NCBI RefSeq assembly: GCF_001713475.1
Contig: NZ_CP016499.1
Coordinates: forward strand, 620,001-684,000
Origin: Agrobacterium sp. RAC06
GTDB lineage: Bacteria > Pseudomonadota > Alphaproteobacteria > Rhizobiales > Rhizobiaceae
DNA length: 64,000 nt
Direction of reading: 5' to 3'
Below the pieces are notes generated by a model. The model saw nothing but the letters and a program-made list of their open reading frames with translations. It did no database searches and was not told the DNA's origin. Of this stretch, positions 1 to 11,433 are shown piece by piece. Position 1 is the stretch's first letter; each line of letters begins with the position of its first letter. A program made the position numbers and the translations under genes.

Positions 1-69
1 TGTCATATCTGGGAAGAAAGCCCGGCAAAATCAAGGGATGGTGTGTGACAGCGTGGCCGGATGCCACAG

Positions 70-990
70 CTAGGCCGTTTTTCGCCCAGGTGCGGTTGCA
101 AGGATAAGTCCGCCGGTCACCAGGACGATGCCTATCGCGTGATAGTGTTCGAAGCGTTCGCCGAGGAAGACGACGGCCATCAGGATGGACATCGGCGGCA
201 TGAGGTAAAGGGTCATTCCGGCGATCCCCGGTCCGAAGACCTGGACGGCATGCTGGAAGCAGTAGAAGGCCGCCAGCGAGGCAAAGAGAATGATCCCGGC
301 GAGCTTGGCGAACTCCATCCAGGTATCGGGCAGGGGGCCGCCCGAGGCCATTTCGATCAGTCCCGGCGGGATCAGGACAATCGCGCCGGACAAAGCCAAA
401 AGAGCGAACAGAGGCAGCGGTGGCATTGCGCGGACGGAGGGGCGCCGCAGCAAGAGGGAATAGGCGGCAAAGGCGACTGCAGCCACGAGGATGGCGAGAT
501 CACCGATGTTGAAGGTGAGTTCGAGAAGCGCTTCGGGGTGTCCCTTCAGCACGATCGCAACGACCCCGCCGAAGGCGATGATCATGCCGAGAAGCTCACG
601 ACCGGTGATCGCGCGCTTCTGAAACAGCCATTGGAACAGGATGATGAAGAGGGACGAGGTCGTATAGATCAGCGTCGCGTTCGAGGCGGTGGTGAGGGTC
701 AGCGCCCAGTAGACCACGCCGCCGCAAATACCCATGCCGAGAATGCCAAGCGTCAGCCAGAGCGCGGTGTGTTGCCGGACAAAGGCCATGCAGGCCTGCC
801 GCTGCTGCCAGATGAACGGCGACATCAGGATCGCGGCTCCGACCCATCGCAACAGCGCCGTGGTGAAAGGCCCGACCTCACCGGTGATCCCGCGACCGAA
901 GATCAGGTTCGACGAGAAGAACAAGGGCGCCAGGAAGAACAGCAGCCAGTCGTAGAGGCGCGGATCGGTGGTCTGGTGGGGAGCGGGCAT
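70..990 (-). CDS. DMT-superfamily (EamA) inner-membrane transporter
   Basis: Predicted 306-residue polytopic membrane protein with about ten hydrophobic segments and two internally similar halves, the EamA/RhaT pattern of the drug/metabolite transporter superfamily. A conserved-looking stretch in the second half (PGIAGMTLYLMPPMSILMAVVFLGE) matches the EamA signature of a Pro/Met-rich helix ending in a glutamate. Substrate cannot be inferred; relatives export amino acids or metabolites. It is convergent with nothing in the window and lies downstream of glnA on the same strand, separated by the glnA terminator, so it is probably its own unit. Start at 990 chosen as the longest ATG reading that keeps a short cytosolic N-terminus. 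Confidence 0.85.
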   Translation of the reverse strand: MPAPHQTTDPRLYDWLLFFLAPLFFSSNLIFGRGITGEVGPFTTALLRWVGAAILMSPFIWQQRQACMAFVRQHTALWLTLGILGMGICGGVVYWALTLTTASNATLIYTTSSLFIILFQWLFQKRAITGRELLGMIIAFGGVVAIVLKGHPEALLELTFNIGDLAILVAAVAFAAYSLLLRRPSVRAMPPLPLFALLALSGAIVLIPPGLIEMASGGPLPDTWMEFAKLAGIILFASLAAFYCFQHAVQVFGPGIAGMTLYLMPPMSILMAVVFLGERFEHYHAIGIVLVTGGLILATAPGRKTA

Positions 991-1086
991 GGAGGATCGC
1001 TGTCGCGGAGGGAAGGGTTATCCAAGTGCTAGCGCGTCACTGTCCTTCGTGAAAGCGGCATTTCCTCGAAACCGTACCCATGTGAA

Positions 1087-1117
1087 CGAAAAACGCCGGC
1101 GGATCTCTCCGCCGGCG
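1087..1117 (-). terminator. Intrinsic terminator of glnA
   Basis: A 10-bp perfect GC-rich stem (cgccggcgga / tccgccggcg) with a 4-base loop lies just beyond the glnA stop. On the minus strand it is followed by a run of five T, the standard Rho-independent layout. Confidence 0.85.
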
Positions 1118-1142
1118 CCTCGTCATTGTCAGGCTCGGATAA

Positions 1143-2552
1143 TCAGGCCGAGTAGTACATGTCGAATTCGACCGGATGCGGGGTCATTTCGAAGCGCATG
1201 ACTTCCTGCATCTTCAGTTCGATGAACGAATCGATCTGGTCGTCGTCGAAGACGCCGCCGGCGGTCAGGTACTTGCGATCCTTGTCCAGGCTTTCGAGCG
1301 CTTCGCGCAGCGAACCGCAAACGGTCGGGATCTTCTTCAGTTCCTTCGGCGGCAGGTCGTAGAGATCCTTGTCCATGGCCTTGCCAGGATGGATCTTGTT
1401 CTTGATGCCGTCGAGACCGGCCATCAGCATGGCAGCGAAAGCGAGGTAAGGGTTCGCGGTCGGATCCGGGAAGCGGACTTCGACGCGCTTTGCCTTCGGG
1501 TTGGAGCCGAACGGAATGCGGCACGAGGCCGAACGGTTGCGGGCCGAATAGGCGAGCAGAACCGGTGCTTCGTAGCCCGGGACCAGACGCTTGTAGGAGT
1601 TGGTCGACGGGTTGGAGAAGGCGTTGATCGACTTGGCGTGCTTGATGATGCCGCCGATGAAGAACAGGCAGCTTTCCGAAAGACCGGCATATTCGTCGCC
1701 GGCGAAGGTCGGCTTGCCGTCCTTCCAGATCGACATGTGCACGTGCATGCCCGAGCCGTTGTCACCGAAGATCGGCTTCGGCATGAAGGTCGCGGTCTTG
1801 CCATAGGCATTGGCAACCTGATGCACGACGTACTTGTAGATCTGCATCTTGTCGGCGTTGCGCACCAGCGCGTCGAACTTGATGCCGAGCTCGTGCTGGG
1901 CTGCTGCCACTTCGTGGTGGTGCTTTTCGACGACGACGCCCATTTCGCCGAGAACCGTCAGCATTTCGGAACGCATGTCCTGCAGGCTGTCGATCGGCGG
2001 AACCGGGAAATAGCCGCCCTTGACGCGCGGACGGTGACCGAGGTTGCCGGTCTCATAATCGGTGTCGTCGTTCGACGGCAGTTCCGTCGAATCGAGCTTG
2101 AAGCCGGTGTTGTAGGGGTCGGCCTTGTACTTCACGTCGTCGAAGACGAAGAATTCGGCTTCCGGACCAACGAAAATGGTGTCGCCGATGCCAGACGCCT
2201 TGAGATAGGCTTCGGCCTTCTTGGCAGTGCCGCGCGGATCGCGGTTATAGGCTTCGCCCGAGACAGGATCGAGGATGTCGCAAAGGATGACCATCGTCGA
2301 CTGGGCGAAGAAGGGGTCCATGTGGACGGTGGCCGGATCCGGCATCAGCACCATGTCGGACTCGTTGATGGCCTTCCAGCCGGCAATCGAGGAACCGTCG
2401 AACATGACGCCATCGGCGAACATGTCTTCGTCGACGCAGGCGATGTCCATCGTCACGTGCTGCAGCTTGCCCTTCGGATCGGTGAAGCGCAGGTCGACGA
2501 ACTTGATGTCGTTGTCCTTGATCTGTTTCAGAATATCGTTTGCGGTCGTCAT
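1143..2552 (-). CDS. glnA: Type I (GlnA) glutamine synthetase
   Basis: ATP-dependent condensation of ammonia with glutamate; the cytosolic dodecameric GSI of nitrogen assimilation. The 469-residue length is standard. Visible signatures are the N-terminal beta-grasp region ([14 protein letters not shown]), the catalytic region with [10 protein letters not shown] and the NRSASCRIP arginine motif, and the adenylylation site DLYDLPP with the target tyrosine at residue 398, so it is of the GlnE-regulated subclass. It lies 62 bp downstream of glnB on the same strand, the common rhizobial glnB-glnA arrangement, which implies joint nitrogen control. A strong terminator follows the gene. Confidence 0.98.
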   Translation of the reverse strand: MTTANDILKQIKDNDIKFVDLRFTDPKGKLQHVTMDIACVDEDMFADGVMFDGSSIAGWKAINESDMVLMPDPATVHMDPFFAQSTMVILCDILDPVSGEAYNRDPRGTAKKAEAYLKASGIGDTIFVGPEAEFFVFDDVKYKADPYNTGFKLDSTELPSNDDTDYETGNLGHRPRVKGGYFPVPPIDSLQDMRSEMLTVLGEMGVVVEKHHHEVAAAQHELGIKFDALVRNADKMQIYKYVVHQVANAYGKTATFMPKPIFGDNGSGMHVHMSIWKDGKPTFAGDEYAGLSESCLFFIGGIIKHAKSINAFSNPSTNSYKRLVPGYEAPVLLAYSARNRSASCRIPFGSNPKAKRVEVRFPDPTANPYLAFAAMLMAGLDGIKNKIHPGKAMDKDLYDLPPKELKKIPTVCGSLREALESLDKDRKYLTAGGVFDDDQIDSFIELKMQEVMRFEMTPHPVEFDMYYSA

Positions 2553-2614
2553 ATTCTTATATTCCTCGCGTGAGCTGACGATTGAAACCCGACCTCCCTT
2601 GGTGTCGGGTCCGA

Positions 2615-3238
<624 letters not shown>

Positions 3239-3245
3239 TCAATTG

Positions 3246-3261
3246 CCTTTGCCTAAAATCG
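3246..3261 (-). promoter_or_regulatory. Possible degenerate NtrC-type site upstream of glnB
   Basis: On the minus strand, about 300 bp before the glnB start, TGCACGATTTTAGGCA resembles the NtrC dyad (TGCACC-N4/5-GGTGCA), with one half-site good and the other poor. It is between the divergent glnB and nnr genes. I could not find a clean sigma-54 -24/-12 element at a sensible distance, so this is only a suggestion. Confidence 0.25.
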
Positions 3262-3304
3262 TGCAGCGTTGCGCAAGGCGTGGATTCTGCTCTAACCTTG
3301 ATCC

Positions 3305-4795
3305 ATGACCCGCCCCAGCAAGCAAGTCCCCCCCGAGATCCTTCTGACACCGGATGCCATGGCCCGTGTGGATGCGGCCGCTGCTTCGTCTGGGATCGAC
3401 AGCTTTGGGTTGATGCTGCGTGCGGGGGAGGCGGTCGCGGCGGCAGCCCTTCGTCACTTTCCCGGAGCCTTGAGGTTCGTGATCTTCTGCGGGCCGGGAA
3501 ACAATGGCGGAGACGGATATGTCGCGGCTTCTGCCCTGGCGCGCTCGGGCGCCGATGTCCACGTCTACAGTCTGGTGGAGACGGCGGCGCTCAAGGGAGA
3601 TGCCGCTCGCGCGCATGCCGCCTGCCCACTTCCGGTGATGGTCATCGAGCGGTTCCACCCTGATGCAGGCGAGGTGATCATCGATGCACTGTTCGGGGCG
3701 GGCCTGACGCGGGATCTTCCGGACGCCGTGCAGGCGCTCATCCGCATGATCCGCGAGGCGGGACTGCCTGTGCTTGCCGTTGATCTTCCGTCCGGCATCG
3801 ACGGTGCAACGGGGGAAATCAGGGGAGAATCCTTCGAAGCTAGCCACACTGTGACCTTCATGACGAGGAAGCCTGGGCATGTGCTCCTGCCAGGGCGTCT
3901 CCAATGCGGGCCCCTTGAAGTTTTCGACATCGGCATTCCCCGGCGGATCGTCGAGGCGGACGCCCGACCGCTCTGGACCAACGGTCCTGCGATCTGGGCC
4001 GGGCATGCCCGACACAGTTCGGCGCACGACCACAAGTACCGCCGTGGCCATGTGACTGTGTTTTCCGGTCCGCAGACGGCGACCGGGGCAGGGCGCCTTT
4101 CCGCGGAGGCTGCGTTGCGGGCTGGTGCCGGACTGGTGACGCTTGCGTCGCCATCGGAGGCGCTTGCGACCAATGCCGCCCACCTGACGGCCGTGATGCT
4201 GAGTTCGGTCGACGGTGTCGATGACTTGTCCGAATGGCTGTCCGACACGCGCCGCACCACATTCGTGCTTGGCCCGGGTTTCGGTGATCGGCAGCGCGCC
4301 TGCGCTTTTGCGGAGATGATCGGCCGGGCCGGACGCAAGCTCGTCCTCGATGCGGACGGTATCACTGCCTTTGCGGGTGCCGCCGAGCAACTGAATGCGC
4401 ACTTCAGTTCCGATGAACCGAGGCTGGTCGTCACGCCGCACGAGGGCGAGTTTTCACGCCTCTTTCCGGAGATTGCGGCGGACCACAGCTTGGGCAAGTT
4501 GGAAAAGGCGCTGGCCGCTGCCAAGTGCCTGGGTGGCATCGTCGTCTACAAGGGAGCGGATACCGTGATTGCGGCGCCGGACGGGCGCGCAGCCATTGAG
4601 GAAAAGGCGCCTGCGACCCTCGCTACTGCCGGATCGGGTGATGTCCTTGCCGGCATCATTGGTGCAAGGCTGGCCAATGGGATGCCGGCGTTCGAGGCGG
4701 CCTGTGCGGCTGTCTACCAGCACGGTCAGGCGGCGCTCCGTGCCGGTCGCACGCTGACGGCCGAAGACCTGATCACCCAGATCCAGGCGGACTAG
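3305..4795 (+). CDS. nnr: Bifunctional NAD(P)H-hydrate epimerase / ADP-dependent dehydratase
   Basis: Repairs hydrated NADH and NADPH. The N-terminal YjeF_N domain epimerises R-NAD(P)HX and the C-terminal ribokinase-like domain dehydrates S-NAD(P)HX using ADP. Residues 63-71 hold the epimerase motif GPGNNGGDG, followed by the FGAGL and DLPSGIDG elements. The C-terminal half carries the GPG-F loop and, from residue 443, the GSGDVLAG nucleotide-binding motif. The 496-residue length is normal for the fused enzyme. Divergent from glnB and convergent with the next minus-strand gene. Confidence 0.95.
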   Translation: MTRPSKQVPPEILLTPDAMARVDAAAASSGIDSFGLMLRAGEAVAAAALRHFPGALRFVIFCGPGNNGGDGYVAASALARSGADVHVYSLVETAALKGDAARAHAACPLPVMVIERFHPDAGEVIIDALFGAGLTRDLPDAVQALIRMIREAGLPVLAVDLPSGIDGATGEIRGESFEASHTVTFMTRKPGHVLLPGRLQCGPLEVFDIGIPRRIVEADARPLWTNGPAIWAGHARHSSAHDHKYRRGHVTVFSGPQTATGAGRLSAEAALRAGAGLVTLASPSEALATNAAHLTAVMLSSVDGVDDLSEWLSDTRRTTFVLGPGFGDRQRACAFAEMIGRAGRKLVLDADGITAFAGAAEQLNAHFSSDEPRLVVTPHEGEFSRLFPEIAADHSLGKLEKALAAAKCLGGIVVYKGADTVIAAPDGRAAIEEKAPATLATAGSGDVLAGIIGARLANGMPAFEAACAAVYQHGQAALRAGRTLTAEDLITQIQAD

Positions 4796-4820
4796 GCGTC
4801 AGCAACCTCGACTTTAGCGC

Positions 4821-6482
4821 TCACAACTCCGCCGGTTGCATGAGGCGGCTGCGCCGCAACATGCCTTCGCCCTCGAGCAAGGGATAGGCGATCGAGACGA
4901 AGAGGGAATTGATCTCCTTCAGATCGCGCATGGTGTCGATATGCAGCGAGCTCGATTCGAAACTTGCGGCATTGCCCTGGCGCAGGCGCTGAAGATGGCT
5001 CTCCTCGCTGGTCTTCACCAGGTTACGGATCGCTTCCTTGCGGGCGACGAGCTGGCGGGCATGCTCGAGATCGCGGGTGACGAGCAGGTTGAAGGCGAGA
5101 TGGGCATTCTTCACCACCTCGTTGTGCATGGCGCAGAGCTCCGCCCAGCCCTCGGCCGAGAAGCCGACGTTGCGCTCCTTCTTCTTGCGGGCGCGTGTCA
5201 GCATGTTCTGCGAGATGATGTCTGCCGCCTGCTCGATCTTGATCGTCGCGCCCAGGAGGTTCTGGCATTGCGCCGCCGACGTCTGGTCGAGTGCGGTTGC
5301 GGAAATGCGGGCGAGGTAGAACTTGATGTCGCGATGGATCGTGTCGATCTGGTCGTCGAGCGTTTCAATCCGCTCCATCTTCTTTGGATCCCAATGCTCG
5401 AAGAGATCGAAGATGCCGTCCAGCATGACCTCGGTCTTGTCGCAGACAGCCAGGACCTCGCGGGTGGCATTGGAGATCGCCTGTTGCGGATTGCCGAGAT
5501 CCATCACGTTCAGGGCCGAAAGACGATCGTCATTGGCCGGCCGCTCCTCGCTGCGGGCGAGCATGCGCTCCAGAAGGCCTGCAACGAGCCCGGCAAAGGG
5601 TAGACCGAGCACGAGCACGGCGCCGTTCATCGCCAGATGCACCATGACGACGGCATCCCCGGGAAGGGCGGCAAAGACCGTCGGGCTGATCGCAAACACA
5701 AACTGGGCCCCGAGCGCGATCAAAGTCATCATCCCGCGGATCACAACATTGCCGAGCGGCACGATCCTGGCGTTCGGCGCGGCATTCTTGGTGAGCAGTG
5801 CAGCGATAATGGCGGCGCCGAAATTGATGCCGAGCACCAACGGAATGATCAGCGCATCCGGCAAGAGATGCTGGTCGGCGAGCGAAGCGACCAGGAGGAC
5901 GGCGGCGACACTGGAATGGAAGGCCCAGGCGAGCAGGGCTGCGAGCGCAAAGGCGCTGATCCAGTCGCTGGCGAGATAGTTGAAGAGCACGGGCAGGATC
6001 CGGCTCTCGCGCAGCGGTTCCGACGCCTCGCCAATCAGTCTGAGCGACAGGAGCAGCAGGCCGAGACCGAACAGGATGCGGCCAATCTGCCGCCAGCCGC
6101 GCGCCTCGGATGTCCGGAAGGCGACGGTGCCCGCGAGAAGCAGAACGGGAACAAGCAGCGAGAGATCGTAGCGCAAAATGCGCACGACAAAGGCCGAGCC
6201 GAAATCGGCACCAAGCAGGGTCGCTACACCGATGGCCGGCACCACATAACCGGCTGCGGAAAAGGACGAAACGATCAATGCGACGGCGGTTGCACTTTGC
6301 AGCGCTACCGCGAACAGAAAGCCTGCGAATGCAGCCGAAAAGCGGTTGCCGACGGCATGCCGGAGCTTGTCCTTCAAAACGCCGCCATAGGCGCGCTCGA
6401 TCCCGGTGCGTACCATGCGGGTCGCCCAGAGAAGCAGCGCAACGGCGCCGGCGAGATGAATGAAGACGGCAATGCCCGACAT
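4821..6482 (-). CDS. Na/Pi-cotransporter family protein with PhoU-like C-terminal domain
   Basis: 553-residue inner-membrane protein. The N-terminal half has eight or so hydrophobic segments with two inverted repeats containing the family signature (QSATA near residue 62, and FHSSVAAVLLVASLA in the second repeat). After about residue 320 the protein becomes hydrophilic and helical, matching the PhoU-like domain found in bacterial YjbB/NptA-type proteins, which are thought to move phosphate. Substrate direction cannot be decided from sequence. Its C-terminus is convergent with nnr. Confidence 0.9.
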   Translation of the reverse strand: MSGIAVFIHLAGAVALLLWATRMVRTGIERAYGGVLKDKLRHAVGNRFSAAFAGFLFAVALQSATAVALIVSSFSAAGYVVPAIGVATLLGADFGSAFVVRILRYDLSLLVPVLLLAGTVAFRTSEARGWRQIGRILFGLGLLLLSLRLIGEASEPLRESRILPVLFNYLASDWISAFALAALLAWAFHSSVAAVLLVASLADQHLLPDALIIPLVLGINFGAAIIAALLTKNAAPNARIVPLGNVVIRGMMTLIALGAQFVFAISPTVFAALPGDAVVMVHLAMNGAVLVLGLPFAGLVAGLLERMLARSEERPANDDRLSALNVMDLGNPQQAISNATREVLAVCDKTEVMLDGIFDLFEHWDPKKMERIETLDDQIDTIHRDIKFYLARISATALDQTSAAQCQNLLGATIKIEQAADIISQNMLTRARKKKERNVGFSAEGWAELCAMHNEVVKNAHLAFNLLVTRDLEHARQLVARKEAIRNLVKTSEESHLQRLRQGNAASFESSSLHIDTMRDLKEINSLFVSIAYPLLEGEGMLRRSRLMQPAEL

Positions 6483-6634
6483 GAAAGTGCCCCGAAAATT
6501 CGCAATGGTGGACGCGCACGTCCAAAACGGGAACCATGCCGGCCGAAGTCGCGGTCTTGTCCGCGACTCTGCGACCGAGCCTAGTCCAAATTCGCCATTG
6601 TCACAAATCGATGACTGTCAGTCGGCTGGACCGC

Positions 6635-7438
6635 TCAACCAACCTTCTTTTGCAGTTCCATCGCGCCGCGCGGTGCATTGACCTTGCCGCCGGAGATGAA
6701 GAAGGCAAAGACGTCGCGAGGTTTTTTGGTCGCCGCACTGTCTTTGGCAATCAGCGGGAGATCGTCGGGCACACCGCCGCCAGCGTAGGTTTTCAGCCGT
6801 TCTGACCAGGCATCGAGTTCCGCCGGTGGGTAGCAGGTCGGCGTCTCGTCCGTGCCCTTTTGCAGCCGTGCATAGACGAAATCGGCCGTCGGATCGGCGA
6901 ACATCGGGTAGTCGTGATGATCGGCGCAGACAGCGGCCACGCCATGGCGCCTCAGCATCTCGATGAATTCTGGCACCTGGAAGGAAGCATGACGCGGCTC
7001 GACGACATGGGTGAGGGGACGGCCCTCCATGGTCTTCGGCAGGAGCGTCAGAAAGACTTCGAAATCCTCGAGCTCAAACTTCTTCGTCGCCATGAACTGC
7101 CAGAGGATCGGTCCGAGATGATCCCCGAGTTCGGCAATTCCCTGGTTGACGAATTTTTCGATCGACGGACCGGCCTCGGCCAGCACCTTACGGTTGGTGC
7201 AATAGCGGCTTGCTTTCAGCGAAAAGACAAACCCCTCCGGCACCTCCGATGCCCATTTGGCGAAGGTCGCCGGCTTCTGGCTGGAATAGTATGTGCCGTT
7301 GACCTCGATCGCAGTCAGCTGCCGGCTGGCATAGTCTAGCTGCCGCTTCTTCGGGAGGTCGGAGGGGTAGAAGCTGTCGTCCCAGGGATCGAAGGTCCAA
7401 CCACCGATGCCGGTGCGGATCGTGCCGGATTTGGTCAT
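6635..7438 (-). CDS. DUF72 family protein
   Basis: 267 residues. The N-terminal GIGGWTFDPWDDSFYP and the internal EVNGTYYSSQKPATFAKWASEVP block are hallmark segments of the DUF72 (YecE-like) TIM-barrel family, whose biochemical role is not established. The following ELGDHLGPILWQF and EPRHASF blocks are also typical. It is cytosolic, with no signal peptide. It sits downstream of uvrA on the same strand with about 100 bp between, so read-through from uvrA is possible but unproven. Confidence 0.88.
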   Translation of the reverse strand: MTKSGTIRTGIGGWTFDPWDDSFYPSDLPKKRQLDYASRQLTAIEVNGTYYSSQKPATFAKWASEVPEGFVFSLKASRYCTNRKVLAEAGPSIEKFVNQGIAELGDHLGPILWQFMATKKFELEDFEVFLTLLPKTMEGRPLTHVVEPRHASFQVPEFIEMLRRHGVAAVCADHHDYPMFADPTADFVYARLQKGTDETPTCYPPAELDAWSERLKTYAGGGVPDDLPLIAKDSAATKKPRDVFAFFISGGKVNAPRGAMELQKKVG

Positions 7439-7534
7439 GAAACCTCTCTTGCGAAAGAAATTTAGGCAACTGGCTAAACAAAGAAATACCAGCTTAGTAG
7501 CCGAGACGCCCCAGCGTTCGAAAGCGCGGGCGGA

Positions 7535-10456
7535 TCACTCCGCCGCCTGCACCTTCTTCACCGGCCGCCGCTGCAAAAGCTCCTTCAGAAACTGCCCGGT
7601 ATATGACGTTTCAACCTTTACCACCTCTTCCGGCGTGCCCTGGGCGACGATCTGGCCGCCGCCATCGCCACCTTCGGGGCCGAAATCGAGGATGTAGTCG
7701 GCCGTCTTGATGACCTCGAGATTGTGCTCGATCACGACGACAGAATTGCCCTGGTTCACCAGTTCCTGCAGCATTTCCAGAAGCTTGGCGACGTCGTGGA
7801 AATGCAGACCGGTGGTTGGCTCGTCCAGGATATAGAGCGTGCGGCCGGTCGAGCGCTTCGACAGTTCCTTGGCGAGCTTGACGCGCTGCGCCTCGCCACC
7901 CGACAGCGTGTTCGCCTGCTGGCCGACCTTGATATAGCCGAGGCCAACATCAAACAGCGCCTGCAGCTTGTCGCGCACCGCCGGCACCGCCTGGAAGAAT
8001 TCGACACCTTCCTCGACCGTCATGTCGAGAACGTCGGCAATCGACTTGCCCTTGAAGGTTACGTCGAGGGTCTCGCGGTTGTAGCGCTTGCCGTGGCAAA
8101 CGTCGCAGGTGACGTAGACGTCGGGCAGGAAGTGCATCTCGATCTTGATCACGCCATCGCCCTGACACGCTTCGCAGCGGCCGCCCTTGACGTTGAACGA
8201 GAAGCGACCCGCCTGGTAGCCGCGCGCCTTGGCTTCCGGCAGACCGGTGAACCAGTCGCGGATTGGCGTAAAGGCACCGGTATAGGTCGCCGGATTGGAG
8301 CGTGGGGTGCGCCCGATCGGTGACTGGTCGATGTCGATCACCTTGTCGATGAATTCGAACCCGTCGATCCGCTCGTGCTCTGCAGGATTTTCGCGCGCAC
8401 CCATGACACGGCGGGCCGCCGCCTTGTAGAGCGTCTCGATCAGGAAGGTCGACTTGCCGCCACCCGACACGCCGGTGACTGCCGTGAACACGCCGAGCGG
8501 GATCGAGGCGGTGACGTTCTTCAGATTGTTGCCCTTGGCGCCGACGACCTTGATCTGCTGGCCCTTTTTCGGCTTGCGCCGTTGGGCTGGGACACTCACA
8601 CCCATCTCGCCGGTCAGGTACTTGCCCGTCAGGGATTTCGGATTGGCCATCACGTCCTGCGGCGAGCCCTGCGCGATCACCTGGCCGCCATGGATGCCAG
8701 CCGCCGGGCCGATATCGACGACGTAATCGGCGGTCAGGATCGCATCCTCGTCATGCTCGACGACGATCACGGTGTTGCCGATGTCGCGCAGGTGTTTCAG
8801 CGTGTCGAGGAGCCGCGCGTTGTCGCGCTGGTGCAGGCCGATCGACGGCTCGTCCAGCACATAGAGCACACCCGTCAAGCCGGAGCCGATCTGCGATGCC
8901 AGACGAATGCGCTGGCTTTCGCCGCCAGACAGTGTGCCGGAATTTCGCGACATGGAGAGATAGTCGAGGCCGACATCGTTGAGGAAGCGCAGTCGCTCGC
9001 GGATTTCCTTGAGCACGCGCACGGCGATTTCGTTCTGCTTATCGGTCAGCTTCGCCGGCAGCTCCTCGAACCAGGAGCCGGCATTGCGGATCGCCATGTT
9101 CGTCACCTGGCCGATATGCAAGCCATTGATCTTGACAGCGAGTGCCTCCGGCTTCAGGCGGAAACCATTGCAGGCCGGGCAGGGGGCGGCCGACATGAAG
9201 CGCTCGATCTCCTCGCGCGCCCAGGCACTGTCGGTCTCTTTCCAGCGCCGCTCAAGGTTCGGCACGATGCCCTCGAAGGTCTTGGTCGTGGTGTAGGAGC
9301 GCGCACCATCGGCATAGTGGAAGTCGATCTTCTCCTCGGTGCCGTGCAGAATGGCCTTCTGCGCCGCCTCCGAGAGGTCCGACCACTTTGATGTCAGCTT
9401 GAAGCCGAAGGCCTTGCCCAGCGCTTCCAGCGTCTGGTTGTAATAAGGCGAGCTGGATTTGGCCCAGGGCGCAATCGCCCCGTCATTCAGCTTGCGATGC
9501 ACTTCCGGAACGATCAGCGCTTCATCGATCTTCTGCTGCGAACCAAGGCCATCGCAGGTCGGGCAGGCGCCGAAGGGATTGTTGAAGGAGAAGAGGCGCG
9601 GCTCGATTTCCGGAATGGTGAAGCCGGAGACGGGGCAGGCGAATTTCTCCGAGAACAATACGCGTTCATGCGTTTCGTTCAGCGACTTGTTGGCCGAACC
9701 GCCGGCAGATGTTTCCTCTGGCGGCAGCGGCTTGTCTGCAAATTCCGCGACCGCCAGGCCGTCGGCCAGCCGAAGGCAGGTCTCCAGACTGTCAGCCAGG
9801 CGGCTCGCGATGTCAGGCCGTACAACCACGCGGTCTACGACCACATCGATATCGTGCTTGTATTTCTTGTCGAGCGTCGGGGCCTCGGCGATTTCGTAGA
9901 ACTGTCCGTCGATCTTGACGCGCTGGAAGCCCTTCTTCATCAGCTCGGCGAGTTCCTTCTTGTACTCGCCCTTGCGGCCGCGGATCATCGGCGCGAGGAT
10001 GTATAGACGGGTGCCTTCCTCGTAAGCGAGTATCCGGTCGACCATCTGGCTGACCGTCTGGCTCTCGATCGGAAGGCCAGTTGCTGGCGAATAAGGCACG
10101 CCGACACGCGCAAACAGCAGGCGCATGTAGTCGTAGATCTCGGTGACCGTGCCGACCGTCGAGCGCGGGTTGCGCGAGGTCGTCTTCTGTTCGATCGAGA
10201 TCGCCGGCGACAGACCCTCGATCTGGTCGACGTCTGGCTTCTGCATCATCTCGAGGAACTGGCGGGCATAGGCCGAGAGGCTCTCGACGTAGCGGCGCTG
10301 CCCCTCAGCATAGATCGTGTCGAAGGCGAGCGACGACTTGCCGGAGCCGGACAGCCCGGTCATCACGATCAGGCTGTTGCGCGGCAGATCGAGGTCGATG
10401 CCCTTCAGATTGTGCTCGCGCGCGCCACGGATGGAAATGGTCTTGAGTTCGCTCAT
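7535..10456 (-). CDS. uvrA: Excinuclease ABC subunit A
   Basis: Damage-recognition ATPase of nucleotide excision repair, 973 residues, full length. Two ABC modules are visible: Walker A GLSGSGKS at residues 34-41 and a second (GVSGGGKST) in the C-terminal half, each with its LSGGE signature. The zinc modules are present (CPVSG near residue 277 and CEACQGDG in the C-terminal half). Transcribed divergently from ssb across a 268-bp gap that carries a perfect LexA box, so SOS induction is expected. Confidence 0.98.
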   Translation of the reverse strand: MSELKTISIRGAREHNLKGIDLDLPRNSLIVMTGLSGSGKSSLAFDTIYAEGQRRYVESLSAYARQFLEMMQKPDVDQIEGLSPAISIEQKTTSRNPRSTVGTVTEIYDYMRLLFARVGVPYSPATGLPIESQTVSQMVDRILAYEEGTRLYILAPMIRGRKGEYKKELAELMKKGFQRVKIDGQFYEIAEAPTLDKKYKHDIDVVVDRVVVRPDIASRLADSLETCLRLADGLAVAEFADKPLPPEETSAGGSANKSLNETHERVLFSEKFACPVSGFTIPEIEPRLFSFNNPFGACPTCDGLGSQQKIDEALIVPEVHRKLNDGAIAPWAKSSSPYYNQTLEALGKAFGFKLTSKWSDLSEAAQKAILHGTEEKIDFHYADGARSYTTTKTFEGIVPNLERRWKETDSAWAREEIERFMSAAPCPACNGFRLKPEALAVKINGLHIGQVTNMAIRNAGSWFEELPAKLTDKQNEIAVRVLKEIRERLRFLNDVGLDYLSMSRNSGTLSGGESQRIRLASQIGSGLTGVLYVLDEPSIGLHQRDNARLLDTLKHLRDIGNTVIVVEHDEDAILTADYVVDIGPAAGIHGGQVIAQGSPQDVMANPKSLTGKYLTGEMGVSVPAQRRKPKKGQQIKVVGAKGNNLKNVTASIPLGVFTAVTGVSGGGKSTFLIETLYKAAARRVMGARENPAEHERIDGFEFIDKVIDIDQSPIGRTPRSNPATYTGAFTPIRDWFTGLPEAKARGYQAGRFSFNVKGGRCEACQGDGVIKIEMHFLPDVYVTCDVCHGKRYNRETLDVTFKGKSIADVLDMTVEEGVEFFQAVPAVRDKLQALFDVGLGYIKVGQQANTLSGGEAQRVKLAKELSKRSTGRTLYILDEPTTGLHFHDVAKLLEMLQELVNQGNSVVVIEHNLEVIKTADYILDFGPEGGDGGGQIVAQGTPEEVVKVETSYTGQFLKELLQRRPVKKVQAAE

Positions 10457-10597
10457 GTCAGGCTCTGATCGGCAAAGGGAAGGGGACGGTCCTTGGGAGA
10501 ACTGTCCTTATGTAGGCAACGGCGCCCTTGAGTCGAGGCACAAGGCGCAACGGCTGTGGAATTTCGATTCTGTTGACAGGATCATAGGGAAATACTA

Positions 10598-10612
10598 GAA
10601 CAAATAAAGAAC
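10598..10612. promoter_or_regulatory. LexA (SOS) box between uvrA and ssb
   Basis: GAACAAATAAAGAAC is an exact match to GAAC-N7-GAAC, the direct-repeat LexA site of alphaproteobacteria. It lies 142 bp before the uvrA start and 113 bp before the ssb start. Placement next to uvrA is the usual one for the SOS regulon. Confidence 0.88.
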
Positions 10613-10724
10613 ATTTTCGCTGTGGATTTAGCCGCCTGTTCTCCCACTCGCGGGAACGGATGGGATAAGGTGGCATTTGATTGGATTTTGAACGCCGCGG
10701 CGGCGCGGCAGTAAGGTGAGTGTC

Positions 10725-11270
10725 ATGGCTGGTAGCGTCAACAAGGTCATTCTGATCGGCAATCTCGGTGCCGATCCCGAAATTCGCCGGACCCAGGACG
10801 GCCGGCCGATCGCCAACCTGCGCATCGCGACCTCGGAAACCTGGCGCGACAAGAACAGCGGCGAACGCAAGGAAAAGACCGAATGGCATTCGGTCGTGAT
10901 CTTCAATGAAGGCCTCTGCAAGGTTGCCGAACAGTATCTGAAGAAGGGCTCGACCGTTTACATCGAGGGCCAGCTGCAGACCCGCAAGTGGCAGGACCAG
11001 AGCGGCGCGGACCGTTACTCGACGGAAGTCGTGCTGCAGGGCTTCAGCGGCAACCTGACCATGCTTGGCGGTCGCGGTGATGGCGGCGGCGCCTCGCGTG
11101 GCGGCAATGACTTTGGCGGTGCCGATTACGGCGGCGGCGGCGGTGGCTACGACGGCGGCTACGGTTCGCCTGCACCTTCGCGTGGCGGCGCCTCCGGTGG
11201 CGCAAGCCGAGGCGGCAGCGCCCCTTCCGGCGGCTTCTCCCGCGATCTCGACGACGACATCCCGTTCTAG
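10725..11270 (+). CDS. ssb: Single-stranded DNA-binding protein
   Basis: 181-residue SSB. The N-terminal OB fold begins [19 protein letters not shown] and ends near residue 110. A glycine/serine-rich, repeat-like linker follows, and the protein ends in the acidic tip DDDIPF that docks partner proteins. The ATG at 10725 is preferred over the in-frame GTG at 10716 because AAGGTGAG lies at good spacing before it. Shares a LexA box with divergent uvrA. It is the last core gene before the island; only a weak hairpin (agaga-gcg-tctct) follows its stop. Confidence 0.97.
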   Translation: MAGSVNKVILIGNLGADPEIRRTQDGRPIANLRIATSETWRDKNSGERKEKTEWHSVVIFNEGLCKVAEQYLKKGSTVYIEGQLQTRKWQDQSGADRYSTEVVLQGFSGNLTMLGGRGDGGGASRGGNDFGGADYGGGGGGYDGGYGSPAPSRGGASGGASRGGSAPSGGFSRDLDDDIPF

Positions 11271-11286
11271 CAGAGAGCGTCTCTAC

Positions 11287-11400
11287 TTTTGTAAACTGGC
11301 TCACCTATCGTTTTGAGACAGAAAGGGAATCTGGAAAGTTTACAGATTTGGGAAGCGTTGTAGGCGTTGACTGTTAAAGGAATGCTGAAAACTGTAAACT
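11287..11400. repeat. Left-end recombinase-type motif cluster
   Basis: Three copies of the 8-base motif: tgtaaact at 11290-11297, its complement agtttaca at 11337-11344, and tgtaaact at 11393-11400. The matching set at the right end makes these likely recombinase or accessory-factor binding sites. Nothing coding is seen between 11271 and 11553. Confidence 0.65.
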
Positions 11401-11433
11401 ACCTCTGCGTCTCTAAATATAGGTCTGAAAAAA

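Noticed and set aside
1176..2573. A 465-residue open frame antisense to glnA
   Set aside because: Shadow of a strongly conserved gene; no recognisable domain.
3239..4441. A 400-residue minus-strand frame opposite nnr
   Set aside because: Arg/Gly/Pro-rich shadow; nnr has full motifs on the plus strand.
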